From contig MHFD01000079.1 of the NCBI GenBank assembly GCA_001804045.1, positions 5,426-17,716 on the forward strand: DNA of 12,291 nt, in the 5' to 3' direction. The translations under genes were made by a program, and so were the position numbers. Of this stretch, positions 6,385-12,291 are shown piece after piece; position 1 is the stretch's first letter, and every line of letters begins with the position of its first letter. Under the pieces are notes generated by a model. The model was not told the origin of the DNA. It made no database searches and saw only the letters and a list, made by a program, of their open reading frames with translations. This DNA comes from Omnitrophica bacterium RBG_13_46_9 (GTDB lineage Bacteria; Omnitrophota; Gorgyraeia; JABMRN01; RBG-13-46-9).

Positions 6385-7500
6385 TTCAATGATTCCGCCT
6401 CTTACCAGGCAATCGCGGATAACGCCCGCTACCTTTTCGTTGCCGCGGTTGGTAAGGTGGATGACATCGACAAAATAATCCCCGCTCTGTGCAGTACCCG
6501 CAAGATGCGTGTAATCCGCAATAGTCAATCCGTTCTGCTCCGAAACCTCGGAGATAATGGAATATGCCCTATCGCGGACATCTCTCCAGATTGCAAGGCT
6601 CTCATCACCCGCCTTCGCATTAAATATATAGTTAATCCCCTGTTTTACAAGAATGAGTGTAATGTTATTATCCTTGCAGTATTTCGCTATATTCTGCAGA
6701 TCACTTCTGTAATTATCCCATAGCTTATTGTCTATCATGACGTTCTTCGCTGTCTCTCTCCAGTCGATATAGAGATTATCGGCACGCCCTTTTATGATAA
6801 TGGATAGCTTCTCCATCATGGTCAATAAAAAGAGGCTCTTTGTAGACAAAAGGCGCAAAATATTTCTGCATGGGGTGGCGCCATAATATGGAACAGCCCA
6901 ATTGTTGAACACGCTGTTTATAATAATGCAATCGGGCTCGAACCCTGCTATCTCCTCTTCGAATAGATTGCGTATATTAAATAGGGTGAATCCCCCTATG
7001 CCGGCATTAATAACCTCGAAGCGCCTCTTATTATTCTCATTATTTATCATCTTTTCAAGCAGGGCCGGATAGGTAAAATCGTCTTCGTTATATACCCCGA
7101 AGGTTGATGAAGCGCCTAACACAACAATCCTATAAGTGTTCGGCTCTTTCTTTTTGCTGAATTCCTTGCCCCTAAAGCCCATTCTGTTTACATGATAAAA
7201 TTCATCTTTATGTCTTTTTAACGGATGGTCCCCGGGGGTAATCTTAAAATAATTCTTTTTCATGGAAACCGGTATCCTAATACGCGCGTGTCCGTGTTCT
7301 TTCTCATATTGGTTATCGATCTCTCTTGTCATCTTATTCTCTGTCTCTTTGCTCCGCCTTACAAAACCGTATTTCAGCCAATAGGTATCGTTGTGCCTCC
7401 TCCAGTACCGTATCCGCTGCACCGATTCCAGCATAAAGAAGAATACCAAGAGAGATGCAAGGGATAAAAGTATATTTGCCGCAAGAGCGCTTCTTCTCAT
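6379..7500 (-). CDS. Membrane-anchored SGNH/GDSL-type hydrolase or acyltransferase
   Basis: The chosen start, ATG 7500, lies six bases after GGGAG and one base after the preceding stop, giving 373 residues. An ATG at 7539 would add 13 residues but overlaps the upstream gene and lacks this site. Residues 8-25 form a membrane anchor, placing the catalytic part outside. SGNH blocks are visible in order: VVLGASSTFG (126-135) with nucleophile Ser131 and Ala where most members have Asp; NAGIGGFT (165-172) with the oxyanion Gly; SVFNNW (196-201) with the Asn; and DVIHLTNRGNEKVA (345-358) with the Asp-His pair 345/348. Proteins of this family with an anchor add or remove acyl groups on exported glycans, or cleave esters. 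The complete catalytic set suggests activity. It is the last gene of the GT2-DUF2304-SGNH set, so an envelope glycan is the likely target, but the substrate is not known. Confidence 0.83.
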   Translation of the reverse strand: MRRSALAANILLSLASLLVFFFMLESVQRIRYWRRHNDTYWLKYGFVRRSKETENKMTREIDNQYEKEHGHARIRIPVSMKKNYFKITPGDHPLKRHKDEFYHVNRMGFRGKEFSKKKEPNTYRIVVLGASSTFGVYNEDDFTYPALLEKMINNENNKRRFEVINAGIGGFTLFNIRNLFEEEIAGFEPDCIIINSVFNNWAVPYYGATPCRNILRLLSTKSLFLLTMMEKLSIIIKGRADNLYIDWRETAKNVMIDNKLWDNYRSDLQNIAKYCKDNNITLILVKQGINYIFNAKAGDESLAIWRDVRDRAYSIISEVSEQNGLTIADYTHLAGTAQSGDYFVDVIHLTNRGNEKVAGVIRDCLVRGGIIEP

Positions 7501-7501
7501 G

Positions 7502-7861
7502 TTATTCTCCCGTTTTTTCTGATTTTGCACTCTTTTCACATTGCAGTTTTAAAAGCCCTATTTCCTGCACTAATGCCCGATTTGTCTCTGAAAGACGCGA
7601 CAGGATTATGGAATAATAAAAGGCGATTACCAAGAGGAACAGGAACGCTATAATAAATATTGCCGTGAGGTAATATATCCCGAAGAGACCCGCGACGAAT
7701 GTCAGGATGCGGGGGAAAGCGCCGAATATAAAAAGTACTGTTTCGGCGATAATCCATATGACGGAATATTCCTCCTTCAATACCCTCTTTTTTATGAGAC
7801 CGATGGTAATAACAAATAAGAAGAGACTAACCCCTGAAATAAATATTTGAATTTTTACCAT
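7502..7861 (-). CDS. DUF2304 family membrane protein
   Basis: This 119-residue protein has three predicted membrane segments (about 4-22, 33-56 and 64-86) and a C-terminal tail of about 30 charged and Leu-rich residues that may form a short coiled coil. The pattern of an N-terminal IQIFISGVSLFLFVITIGLIKK, then EEYSVIWIIAETVLFIFGAFP, and a final ILSRLSETNRALVQEIGLLK, is that of the DUF2304 family. Such genes commonly sit directly after DPM1-like GT2 genes, as here, 12 nt downstream. They are thought to assist the polyprenyl-phosphate glycosyltransferase or its product in the membrane, though the exact role is unknown. The start is well supported by GGAGG six bases before ATG 7861. It ends one base before the SGNH hydrolase start, so the three genes form an operon. 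Confidence 0.85.
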   Translation of the reverse strand: MVKIQIFISGVSLFLFVITIGLIKKRVLKEEYSVIWIIAETVLFIFGAFPRILTFVAGLFGIYYLTAIFIIAFLFLLVIAFYYSIILSRLSETNRALVQEIGLLKLQCEKSAKSEKTGE

Positions 7862-7873
7862 GTAGCGCCTCCG

Positions 7874-8590
7874 CTAATTTTTGTAGTTTCTTATTGAACT
7901 GACAATGGTCCCCAGCGATACCCTTATTATGTAATATATCCCATCTACAAAATTGATTGTTGACACCCCGTGCCTTCTGCGTTTCATCGTGACGGGCACT
8001 TCTAAAACTTTCAGCCCTTTTTTCTTCATGACGACCAGCGATTCGACCTCAGGGTAATCCTGAGGATAATATTCGGAAAATACGGTTATCGCTTTCTTGC
8101 TGAAAGCCCTGAAACCGCTTGTCACATCAAGTATTCTATTGCCTGTAAGCAATCTTATTAATACGGAGAAATACCGTATACCCATGCGTCTTAAGAATAA
8201 TCCCTTAAAACCGAGTTCTTTCATAAACCGGGATCCGACTACCATGTCAACCTTCCCGCTTGCTATTTTTTTCTCCAAATCTTTAATAAATTTTGCCGGA
8301 TGCTGGCCGTCGCCGTCTATCTGCAAAGCAACCTCATATCCGTTATCCCTGGCGTATTTGAATCCTGTTTGCATTGCCCCTCCGATGCCAAGATTGAACG
8401 GGATATCGATAACGGTTATTTTCGACGATGAACTCTCTTTTCTCGCCACCTGCGATGTATTATCCTCCGAGGCGTCATTCACAACGAGTATATCGCATTC
8501 CGGCGCAAAGGTCTCAATAGACCTTATCACCCCCGGCAGCGCCTTCTCCTCGTTGTGAGCGGGAATTATTACAAGAGTCTTGTTCTTCAC
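7874..8590 (-). CDS. GT2 glycosyltransferase, DPM1-like (polyprenyl-phosphate sugar synthase)
   Basis: This 238-residue single-domain GT-A enzyme begins LVIIPAHNEEKALPGVI (6-22), the nucleotide-binding start of GT2. LVVNDASEDNT (35-45) follows, then LQIDGDGQHP (89-98) with the metal-binding DxD (Asp92, Asp94). Next come VVGSRF (116-121), DVTSGFRAFSKKA (154-166) and a C-terminal basic amphipathic stretch after VPVTMKRRRHGVSTI, typical of DPM1-like enzymes without membrane anchors. The likely reaction transfers mannose, glucose or a similar sugar from a nucleotide to undecaprenyl or polyprenyl phosphate on the cytoplasmic face, giving a donor for GT-C enzymes such as the candidate at 4890-6221. 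Start codon is GTG at 8590, with only a weak GAG upstream. It heads the GT2-DUF2304-SGNH operon, after a 431-bp gene-free stretch where its promoter should lie, though none is obvious. Confidence 0.9.
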   Translation of the reverse strand: MKNKTLVIIPAHNEEKALPGVIRSIETFAPECDILVVNDASEDNTSQVARKESSSSKITVIDIPFNLGIGGAMQTGFKYARDNGYEVALQIDGDGQHPAKFIKDLEKKIASGKVDMVVGSRFMKELGFKGLFLRRMGIRYFSVLIRLLTGNRILDVTSGFRAFSKKAITVFSEYYPQDYPEVESLVVMKKKGLKVLEVPVTMKRRRHGVSTINFVDGIYYIIRVSLGTIVSSIRNYKN

Positions 8591-8637
8591 TGTTTACTCG
8601 TTTCACTACTCTAAGGTCATGTTACGACGGACGATGG

Positions 8638-8773
8638 ACAATTGATACACAATCGATATACGATGGATATGCAATTGAAATACAATGGAAATACAGTTGT
8701 TATACATTGATACTTATAGATACTCATTGAAACTTATGGAAACTGATCGAAACGAATTGAAATACGAATTTCG
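8638..8773. repeat. Drifting tandem array, 11-bp period changing to 10-bp period
   Basis: From 8638 to 8703 the sequence divides into six 11-mers resembling ACAATTGATAT (for example ACAATCGATAT, ACGATGGATAT, GCAATTGAAAT). From 8704 to 8773 it divides into seven 10-mers resembling TCATTGAAAC (TTATAGATAC, TTATGGAAAC, TGATCGAAAC, GAATTGAAAT). Neighbouring units are most alike and the consensus shifts gradually. The period is close to one helical turn, so the DNA may be curved; function is unknown. Confidence 0.7.
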
Positions 8774-8815
8774 AACTACGCACATCGAATTTCACGAACC
8801 TTCCGTTGTCAAACT

Positions 8816-8850
8816 ATTACCTATAACCTACTACATACGAGCTATGAGCT
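8816..8850. repeat. Short heptanucleotide array
   Basis: Five consecutive 7-mers, ATTACCT, ATAACCT, ACTACAT, ACGAGCT, ATGAGCT, share position-specific bases and change step by step. The last two resemble the heptads of the 3481-3669 array. It lies inside the segment bounded by the inverted repeat. Confidence 0.5.
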
Positions 8851-8855
8851 AATTT

Positions 8856-8900
8856 GAGATTGCCACGGCACGCTTAGATATGCAAGGTGTTCGCAATGAC
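8856..8900. repeat. Imperfect palindromic element of the GTCATTGCGA...GGCAATCTC kind
   Basis: The stretch begins GAGATTGCC and ends GCAATGAC on the plus strand, so the minus strand reads GTCATTGCGA...GGCAATCTC. Short palindromic elements with these ends are widely dispersed in many bacterial genomes. ATTGC/GCAAT (8859-8863 and 8893-8897) can pair, and an outer pair ATTTGAG/CTCAAAT (8852-8858 and 8914-8920) extends the symmetry. The family match is from memory of the motif. Confidence 0.5.
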
Positions 8901-9021
8901 ACGATGACGCGAGCTCAAATCGTCCATCGTCCGTCGTAACGTGCTATAACCGTACGCGCAACCTCCCGAAACCTCCCACTACCACCTATTCCCTATTACC
9001 TATTACCTAACGTGCTATAAC

Positions 9022-9675
9022 CTATCTTTTCTGTGCTAAGACGACGCAAGAGGCGCAGTATTTAGTACCGAAGACACGTTCCAGGCCTCCGTCAATCGCG
9101 CTCGTTAGCCTCCTCACAAAAAAGGGCACATGCGGAAGGCCGCCTATAGCAAACTCAAACATGATACCGAAACGCTTTTCGCTCTTAACGGCAAAACCAT
9201 TCCGCATAAGGGTATCTATAAGCTCCCTATACAGAAAATTACTCTCGATAGGCATCTTCCTTGCAATAGGGTGCATATTTCGTAAAAAACGGAAGATAGG
9301 GTTGTCGTTTACCGCTTCGACCATGAGAAAATGACCGCCCTTCCTAAGGCATCTCGATACTTCTTTTATCGCTTTCGCGTAATTGTCTATATGATGAAAT
9401 GTATGAAATTCGACTACGAGATCAAAGAGGTTGTCCGCAAATGGTAAATGGCTTCCGCTACCCGCAACAGCCGTGCACTTCGTTTTCGCTTGTTTCAATT
9501 CACGCAAATCAATATCCAGACCGATGCGTTTGGCGTTTTTAAACCTCTCTAAAAGGTGTAGCGTCCTGCCGGTGCCACATCCTATATCAAGCATACACCC
9601 TATCGAATCGCCATCTAACGTCCGTAGAGCTTCGTCAAAATTTCGTGTGCATCTGCCGACTTTAGACACCTTCAC
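9022..9675 (-). CDS. Class I SAM-dependent methyltransferase
   Basis: The 217-residue protein has a Rossmann-type methyltransferase core. CMLDIGCGTGRTLHLL (27-42) is motif I for S-adenosylmethionine, RIGLDID (50-56) is motif II with the ribose-binding acidic residue, and GSHLPFADNLFDLVVEFHTFHHI (74-96) is the post-II and motif IV region. LRKGGHFLMVEAV (109-121) follows as motif VI. The C-terminal 90 residues, which include two Cys near the end (CASCVV), should form the acceptor-specific part. The substrate is unknown; it is not close to any family I can name. Translation begins at GTG 9675, which overlaps the TGA of the radical SAM gene (GTGA), so the two are translationally coupled and probably act on the same pathway. 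The stop codon TAG lies at the edge of a 15-bp repeat that recurs 71 bp further downstream in the intergenic region. Confidence 0.87.
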   Translation of the reverse strand: MKVSKVGRCTRNFDEALRTLDGDSIGCMLDIGCGTGRTLHLLERFKNAKRIGLDIDLRELKQAKTKCTAVAGSGSHLPFADNLFDLVVEFHTFHHIDNYAKAIKEVSRCLRKGGHFLMVEAVNDNPIFRFLRNMHPIARKMPIESNFLYRELIDTLMRNGFAVKSEKRFGIMFEFAIGGLPHVPFFVRRLTSAIDGGLERVFGTKYCASCVVLAQKR

Positions 9676-11054
9676 CTTCCCAACCCCAATACTCTCTGCA
9701 AAAACACAAAAATAAGCGACCGAAGATCTATAAACTCTAATAGGCCCTTAAACTTCCTAAGGCTGAATCTTAAAAAATAAAACTTTAGATATCCGATAAG
9801 CTGGTATTTCTGGAGTTCTGCGCCGCTTACGTTTTTCAATTCAAGCACATCGTTTGTCTGTTTATTGTAATCCTGCCAGTTCTTTGAAAGCAGCTTATAA
9901 CCGCCTTTGCTCTCCTCAGCCATTTTCGCGATTTCCGTTCCCGGATAAGGCATCATGATGCCGAAAGAGACAGTTGTGGTATTAAGCTCGAGAGCGAAAT
10001 CTATGGTATCCTTGATCGTGGCTTCCGTTTCGAAAGGGTGGCCGAGAATAAAGAAACTCCCCGTAGAAAGACGCGCTTTTTTCGCCATGGCAATCGCGTT
10101 CCTTGCCTTTTCCTTGGTGACATTCTTCTGGGTCATCTTTAGAATGCCCTCGTTGCCGCTTTCAATGCCGAAACCTACCCACTCACAGCCGGCCTCTTTC
10201 ATCTTAATGAGGAGTTCCTCCGTGACAACGTCTACCCTTGTCTGTATATTCCACTTCACCTTCTTATGCAACCCATTTTCTATGATACGGTCGAGCAATC
10301 TATAGGTTTTTTTCTTGTCAATACCGAATGTTTCATCATCAAACTCAAAAACCTGCGGTCTGAACTTTTCATATATATCGCACATCTCTTTTACCACAAG
10401 ATCCGGGTCTCTATATCTGATACGCCCTCCTAAGACCCTCATACAAAAATTACACCTAAACGGACACCCCCTAGAGCCCAGAATAGGGTATCTTTTGGCA
10501 GGCGGGAATAGATGCCAGGCGGGTGGAGGCAGCTTGTCTAGGTCCTCCGCAAAAGGACGAGGTCTGTTCACTCGTATGGCGCCGCTTGAATCCCTATAGG
10601 CAATACCATCTATCTCCTCTAATGGCCTACCAGTCCTTACTGCTTTAACTATGTCACGCAACGTATATTCACCCTCCCCAAAACATGCAATATCAAAAAA
10701 AGCGAACTCTTTAAGCGTTTGTTCGGGAAGCGCCGTAGCGTGCGGGCCTCCTATGACCGTGACAACGCGCGGATAATTTTTTTTCACCTCGCGGGCAAGT
10801 CTGCCCGCGTCCATTATCTCGGGCGTCATCGCCGTAAGACCTACAATGTCGGGATTGTTTTCGCGTATGACATCTAGGACTCTGTCTAAATCGCGTTTTT
10901 CGTACTTTGCGTCAACGGCAACGCAATCTATATCAGAGCATAAAAGATACGAAGCGAGATACGCCAGGGCTATTCTTGGTATATCGGGTTGCTCGTAATG
11001 CCTCTCCTTAATATGCTCTGCGGGCGCATTCACTAAAAGAACTTTTAAATCCAT
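9672..11054 (-). CDS. B12-binding-domain radical SAM protein
   Basis: This 460-residue protein is a class B-type radical SAM enzyme. Residues 1-150 form a cobalamin-binding-like Rossmann domain, with VLLVNAP (5-11), DIVGLTAMTPEI (69-80) and VIGGPHATALPE (100-111). The DxHxxG motif that gives the lower axial His in many B12 enzymes is absent; the matching place reads VDAKYEKRD (47-55). Residues 190-410 form the radical SAM barrel. GCPFRCNFC (196-204) supplies the three cluster ligands Cys197, Cys201 and Cys204, and FGIESGNEGIL lies about 100 residues later. The last 50 residues are Phe/Leu-rich and may rest on the membrane. Members carry out radical methylation or ring or lipid modification; the reaction here is unknown. 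The ATG at 11054 is nine bases after the HprK-like gene's stop, with a weak AGAG ribosome site. The stop overlaps the methyltransferase start. Confidence 0.88.
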   Translation of the reverse strand: MDLKVLLVNAPAEHIKERHYEQPDIPRIALAYLASYLLCSDIDCVAVDAKYEKRDLDRVLDVIRENNPDIVGLTAMTPEIMDAGRLAREVKKNYPRVVTVIGGPHATALPEQTLKEFAFFDIACFGEGEYTLRDIVKAVRTGRPLEEIDGIAYRDSSGAIRVNRPRPFAEDLDKLPPPAWHLFPPAKRYPILGSRGCPFRCNFCMRVLGGRIRYRDPDLVVKEMCDIYEKFRPQVFEFDDETFGIDKKKTYRLLDRIIENGLHKKVKWNIQTRVDVVTEELLIKMKEAGCEWVGFGIESGNEGILKMTQKNVTKEKARNAIAMAKKARLSTGSFFILGHPFETEATIKDTIDFALELNTTTVSFGIMMPYPGTEIAKMAEESKGGYKLLSKNWQDYNKQTNDVLELKNVSGAELQKYQLIGYLKFYFLRFSLRKFKGLLEFIDLRSLIFVFLQRVLGLGR

Positions 11055-11063
11055 CTTGCCGCT

Positions 11064-12107
11064 CTATTCGCCTTTTATTATTTTTCCGATAGTATCCGCT
11101 GTTCCCCTCTGCCACTTCAGGGGTATTCGCGCCTTGTAAATATGCGCGTTTTCTATTGAATTTAAAATGCCTTGCCTGAAGGTATCTTCACATGAAGATG
11201 CGGGGCTCTCCGGATAGACATATTCATACGCGTCTAAAAATCTTCGTGTATCGCCGCCATATGGATAATTCGCCTTCCATTCGAGACGGTTATTCGCAAG
11301 GAGAATATCCGCGACTTCCGTCTTATTGGTAATCTCTTCTATTTCGACCTTATCCCGGTCTTCTCTATATGTAATCACAAGTTTCTTAAGCCGGGCGCGG
11401 TCCTTTATCCAATCCCTGTTCGATGGGGTCTTCTTCGTGAGAAATTTAATAACGCGGAATCTGTCATAAAGCGAAAGATTCTCCTCCGGCATGAATCTCT
11501 TTCTGTAATCAAAAAAAGACACGCAAGTAGGAAAAGAATACAGCTGGTCTCCCTTAACGATAACCCAGCCATCACCGAGGGAATAGAATCCGTTTCTCAC
11601 CAAATCCATGATGATGCTTGTCTTGTATGAGCTGCCTCGTCCCGCGAATATTATACCCCTTTCGCCGTCCGCAACCGCTCCGGCATGCAGGAAAAGATAA
11701 CCTTTCCGTAAAAAACATTGTTCCAATAACGGGTAGAGTATAAAATTATACAGTATCTGGTCCGGATAGAGATTGTTAGGCATTATCATTCTATTGACAA
11801 AACCGTATGATACGTCCAGCCGGTACCTACCCTCTTCCAAACCGCATAACTGGGCCCTCCAGCTAAGAGGGCCTGCCGTATCCCGGAAGTAGATATAATC
11901 CTTTTTTACAAAATATTTGTGGTCCACGGCCGAGCAGCCTTCGGTATCCTCACTGAAACCGCCTATGCGTATCTCTATATCAGGGCACATTTCCTCTTCC
12001 ACGCGAAAATACGAGTAGGGCATGTTTATATCCTCGAGTATGCCGCCGGATGGATTTACGATCTTTATTTTTATAATACCGTGGATATTAAGCTTGATGG
12101 TCTTCAT
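11064..12107 (-). CDS. HprK-like P-loop protein with altered Walker A
   Basis: The 347-residue protein resembles HPr kinase-like ATPases often found near small peptide-modifying or glycan loci. An N-terminal beta-rich region (1-125) precedes the nucleotide site: FLHAGAVADGERGIIFAGRGSSYKTSIIMDLV (139-170), where LHAGAV is the usual lead-in and GRGSSYKT (156-163) is the P-loop. The Gly before the catalytic Lys162 is Tyr161, unlike the common GxxxxGK[ST]. YSLGDGWVIV (175-184), with Asp179, follows at the spacing of the Walker B-like strand in this family. The remaining 160 residues are unassigned. It could phosphorylate a protein or small molecule, or bind nucleotide without catalysis. The ATG at 12107 follows GAAGG by six bases and overlaps the end of the upstream gene by 20 nt. 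It is the second visible gene of the radical SAM operon. Confidence 0.7.
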   Translation of the reverse strand: MKTIKLNIHGIIKIKIVNPSGGILEDINMPYSYFRVEEEMCPDIEIRIGGFSEDTEGCSAVDHKYFVKKDYIYFRDTAGPLSWRAQLCGLEEGRYRLDVSYGFVNRMIMPNNLYPDQILYNFILYPLLEQCFLRKGYLFLHAGAVADGERGIIFAGRGSSYKTSIIMDLVRNGFYSLGDGWVIVKGDQLYSFPTCVSFFDYRKRFMPEENLSLYDRFRVIKFLTKKTPSNRDWIKDRARLKKLVITYREDRDKVEIEEITNKTEVADILLANNRLEWKANYPYGGDTRRFLDAYEYVYPESPASSCEDTFRQGILNSIENAHIYKARIPLKWQRGTADTIGKIIKGE

Positions 12108-12291
12108 CGATTACCTTCGTCAGCGTATCTATATCATCTGCGGAATAACGCTTGGGGACATTTACCACATAAGAGGATACGTCCCTTATGTAATCCCTTA
12201 TCATCCTTTCAAAAGAATTCCAGAAATTGGCCATACCTGATCTGGCGAATACGTATGAGTACGCCAGAAGATAACCTGACAATTCATCCGA
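12088..12291 (-). CDS. C-terminal end of an unrecognised protein (cut by window edge)
   Basis: The minus-strand frame is open from the right edge of the window to TAA at 12088-12090, giving 67 residues that begin SDELSGYLLAYSYVFARSG. A TTG at 12282 is an unlikely start because the frame continues past the edge. The tail is rich in aromatic and charged residues (MANFWNSFERMIRDYIRD, then NVPKRYSADDIDTLTKVID), looks soluble, and matches no family I recognise. It overlaps the HprK-like gene by 20 nt in another frame, so the two are co-transcribed and perhaps functionally linked. Confidence 0.65.
   Translation of the reverse strand, partial: SDELSGYLLAYSYVFARSGMANFWNSFERMIRDYIRDVSSYVVNVPKRYSADDIDTLTKVIDEDHQA

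Larger units (their letters stand above)
8618..8943. repeat. 326-bp segment bounded by a 26-bp inverted repeat
   Basis: GTTACGACGGACGATGGAC at 8621-8639 is the exact reverse complement of 8922-8940. Extending both ways gives arms 8618-8643 and 8918-8943 with 24 of 26 positions pairing. The arms enclose the 11/10-bp array, a heptad array and the palindromic element. No protein is encoded inside, and no clear target-site duplication is visible outside the arms. It could be a small non-autonomous mobile element or two inverted copies of a dispersed word. Confidence 0.7.
8591..9021. other. 431-bp gene-free mosaic of short repeats
   Basis: No reading frame on either strand looks protein-coding here. 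The stretch is instead built of several repeat types listed separately: an inverted repeat enclosing 8618-8943, an 11- then 10-bp array, short heptad arrays (8816-8850 and 8980-9007) and a palindromic element at 8856-8900. A 15-bp word, TAACGTGCTATAACC, occurs at 8937-8951 and again at 9008-9022, the latter touching the methyltransferase stop codon. A pair of AACCTCCC words sits 10 bp apart near 8960-8977. No clear terminator or promoter is seen. Confidence 0.7.

Noticed and set aside
6226..6723. 165-residue open frame on the plus strand running through the intergenic repeat
   Set aside because: Most of it is antisense to the SGNH hydrolase, whose catalytic blocks are intact. The part in the gap is repeat sequence.
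7501..7539. Longer start (ATG 7539) for the SGNH hydrolase
   Set aside because: It overlaps the DUF2304 gene by 38 bp, adds only charged residues before the membrane anchor, and ATG 7500 has a strong GGGAG at ideal spacing.
8784..8812. Promoter for the GT2 gene using TTGACA at 8812-8807 (minus strand)
   Set aside because: At the expected -10 position the sequence is TTCGAT, only three matches to TATAAT, and the start codon is about 200 bp away inside repeat DNA.
8618..8943. Named insertion sequence
   Set aside because: There is no transposase frame inside, and I could not see a target-site duplication outside the arms, so only the inverted repeat itself is reported.

Overview
The window is a bacterial chromosome segment in which every supported gene lies on the minus strand, so it is read from right (12291) to left (1). 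Gene content (B12-type radical SAM enzyme, HprK-like protein, DPM1-like GT2 with a DUF2304 partner, several GT4 enzymes, SGNH hydrolase) and intergenic DNA full of drifting short-word arrays suggest an uncultured bacterium, perhaps of the Omnitrophota type. That placement is an inference with low confidence; no rRNA, tRNA or marker gene is present.

Layout in transcription order. (1) 12291-9022: the end of an unrecognised protein, an HprK-like P-loop protein, a B12-binding-type radical SAM enzyme and a class I methyltransferase, packed with overlaps or gaps of at most 9 nt, so probably one operon. (2) 9021-8591: a 431-bp gene-free mosaic. It holds a 26-bp inverted repeat (24 matches) enclosing about 326 bp, arrays with 11-, 10- and 7-bp periods, a GTCATTGCGA/AATCTC-type palindrome, and a 15-bp direct repeat that reaches the methyltransferase stop codon. 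(3) 8590-6379: DPM1-like glycosyltransferase, DUF2304 membrane protein and SGNH hydrolase, tightly spaced. (4) 6378-6222: a gap holding one copy of an intergenic repeat. (5) 6221-1644: a polytopic membrane protein (probably GT-C type), two GT4 glycosyltransferases separated by a 27-unit heptanucleotide array, and a membrane-anchored transglutaminase-like protein. (6) 1643-1410: a gap with a second, shorter copy of the intergenic repeat, three A-tract repeats, a good sigma70-type promoter and a 20-bp inverted-repeat operator candidate. (7) 1409-1: an XRE-type HTH fused in frame to a LicC-like nucleotidyltransferase, overlapping by 4 nt the start of an EamA-type transporter cut by the window edge.

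Taken together the genes look like a locus for building and decorating a surface glycan or glycolipid. Lipid-linked sugar donors (GT2 plus DUF2304), cytoplasmic sugar transfer (GT4), a membrane-embedded transferase and an envelope acyl hydrolase/transferase would act in turn. The last unit may supply a CDP- or NDP-activated head group and carry a related small molecule across the membrane. The substrates cannot be read from the sequence.

The most unusual item is the HTH-nucleotidyltransferase fusion. It has its own promoter and operator-like palindrome, and a strong internal Shine-Dalgarno exactly before the enzyme domain. This layout would suit a self-regulating 'trigger enzyme' comparable in concept to NadR.
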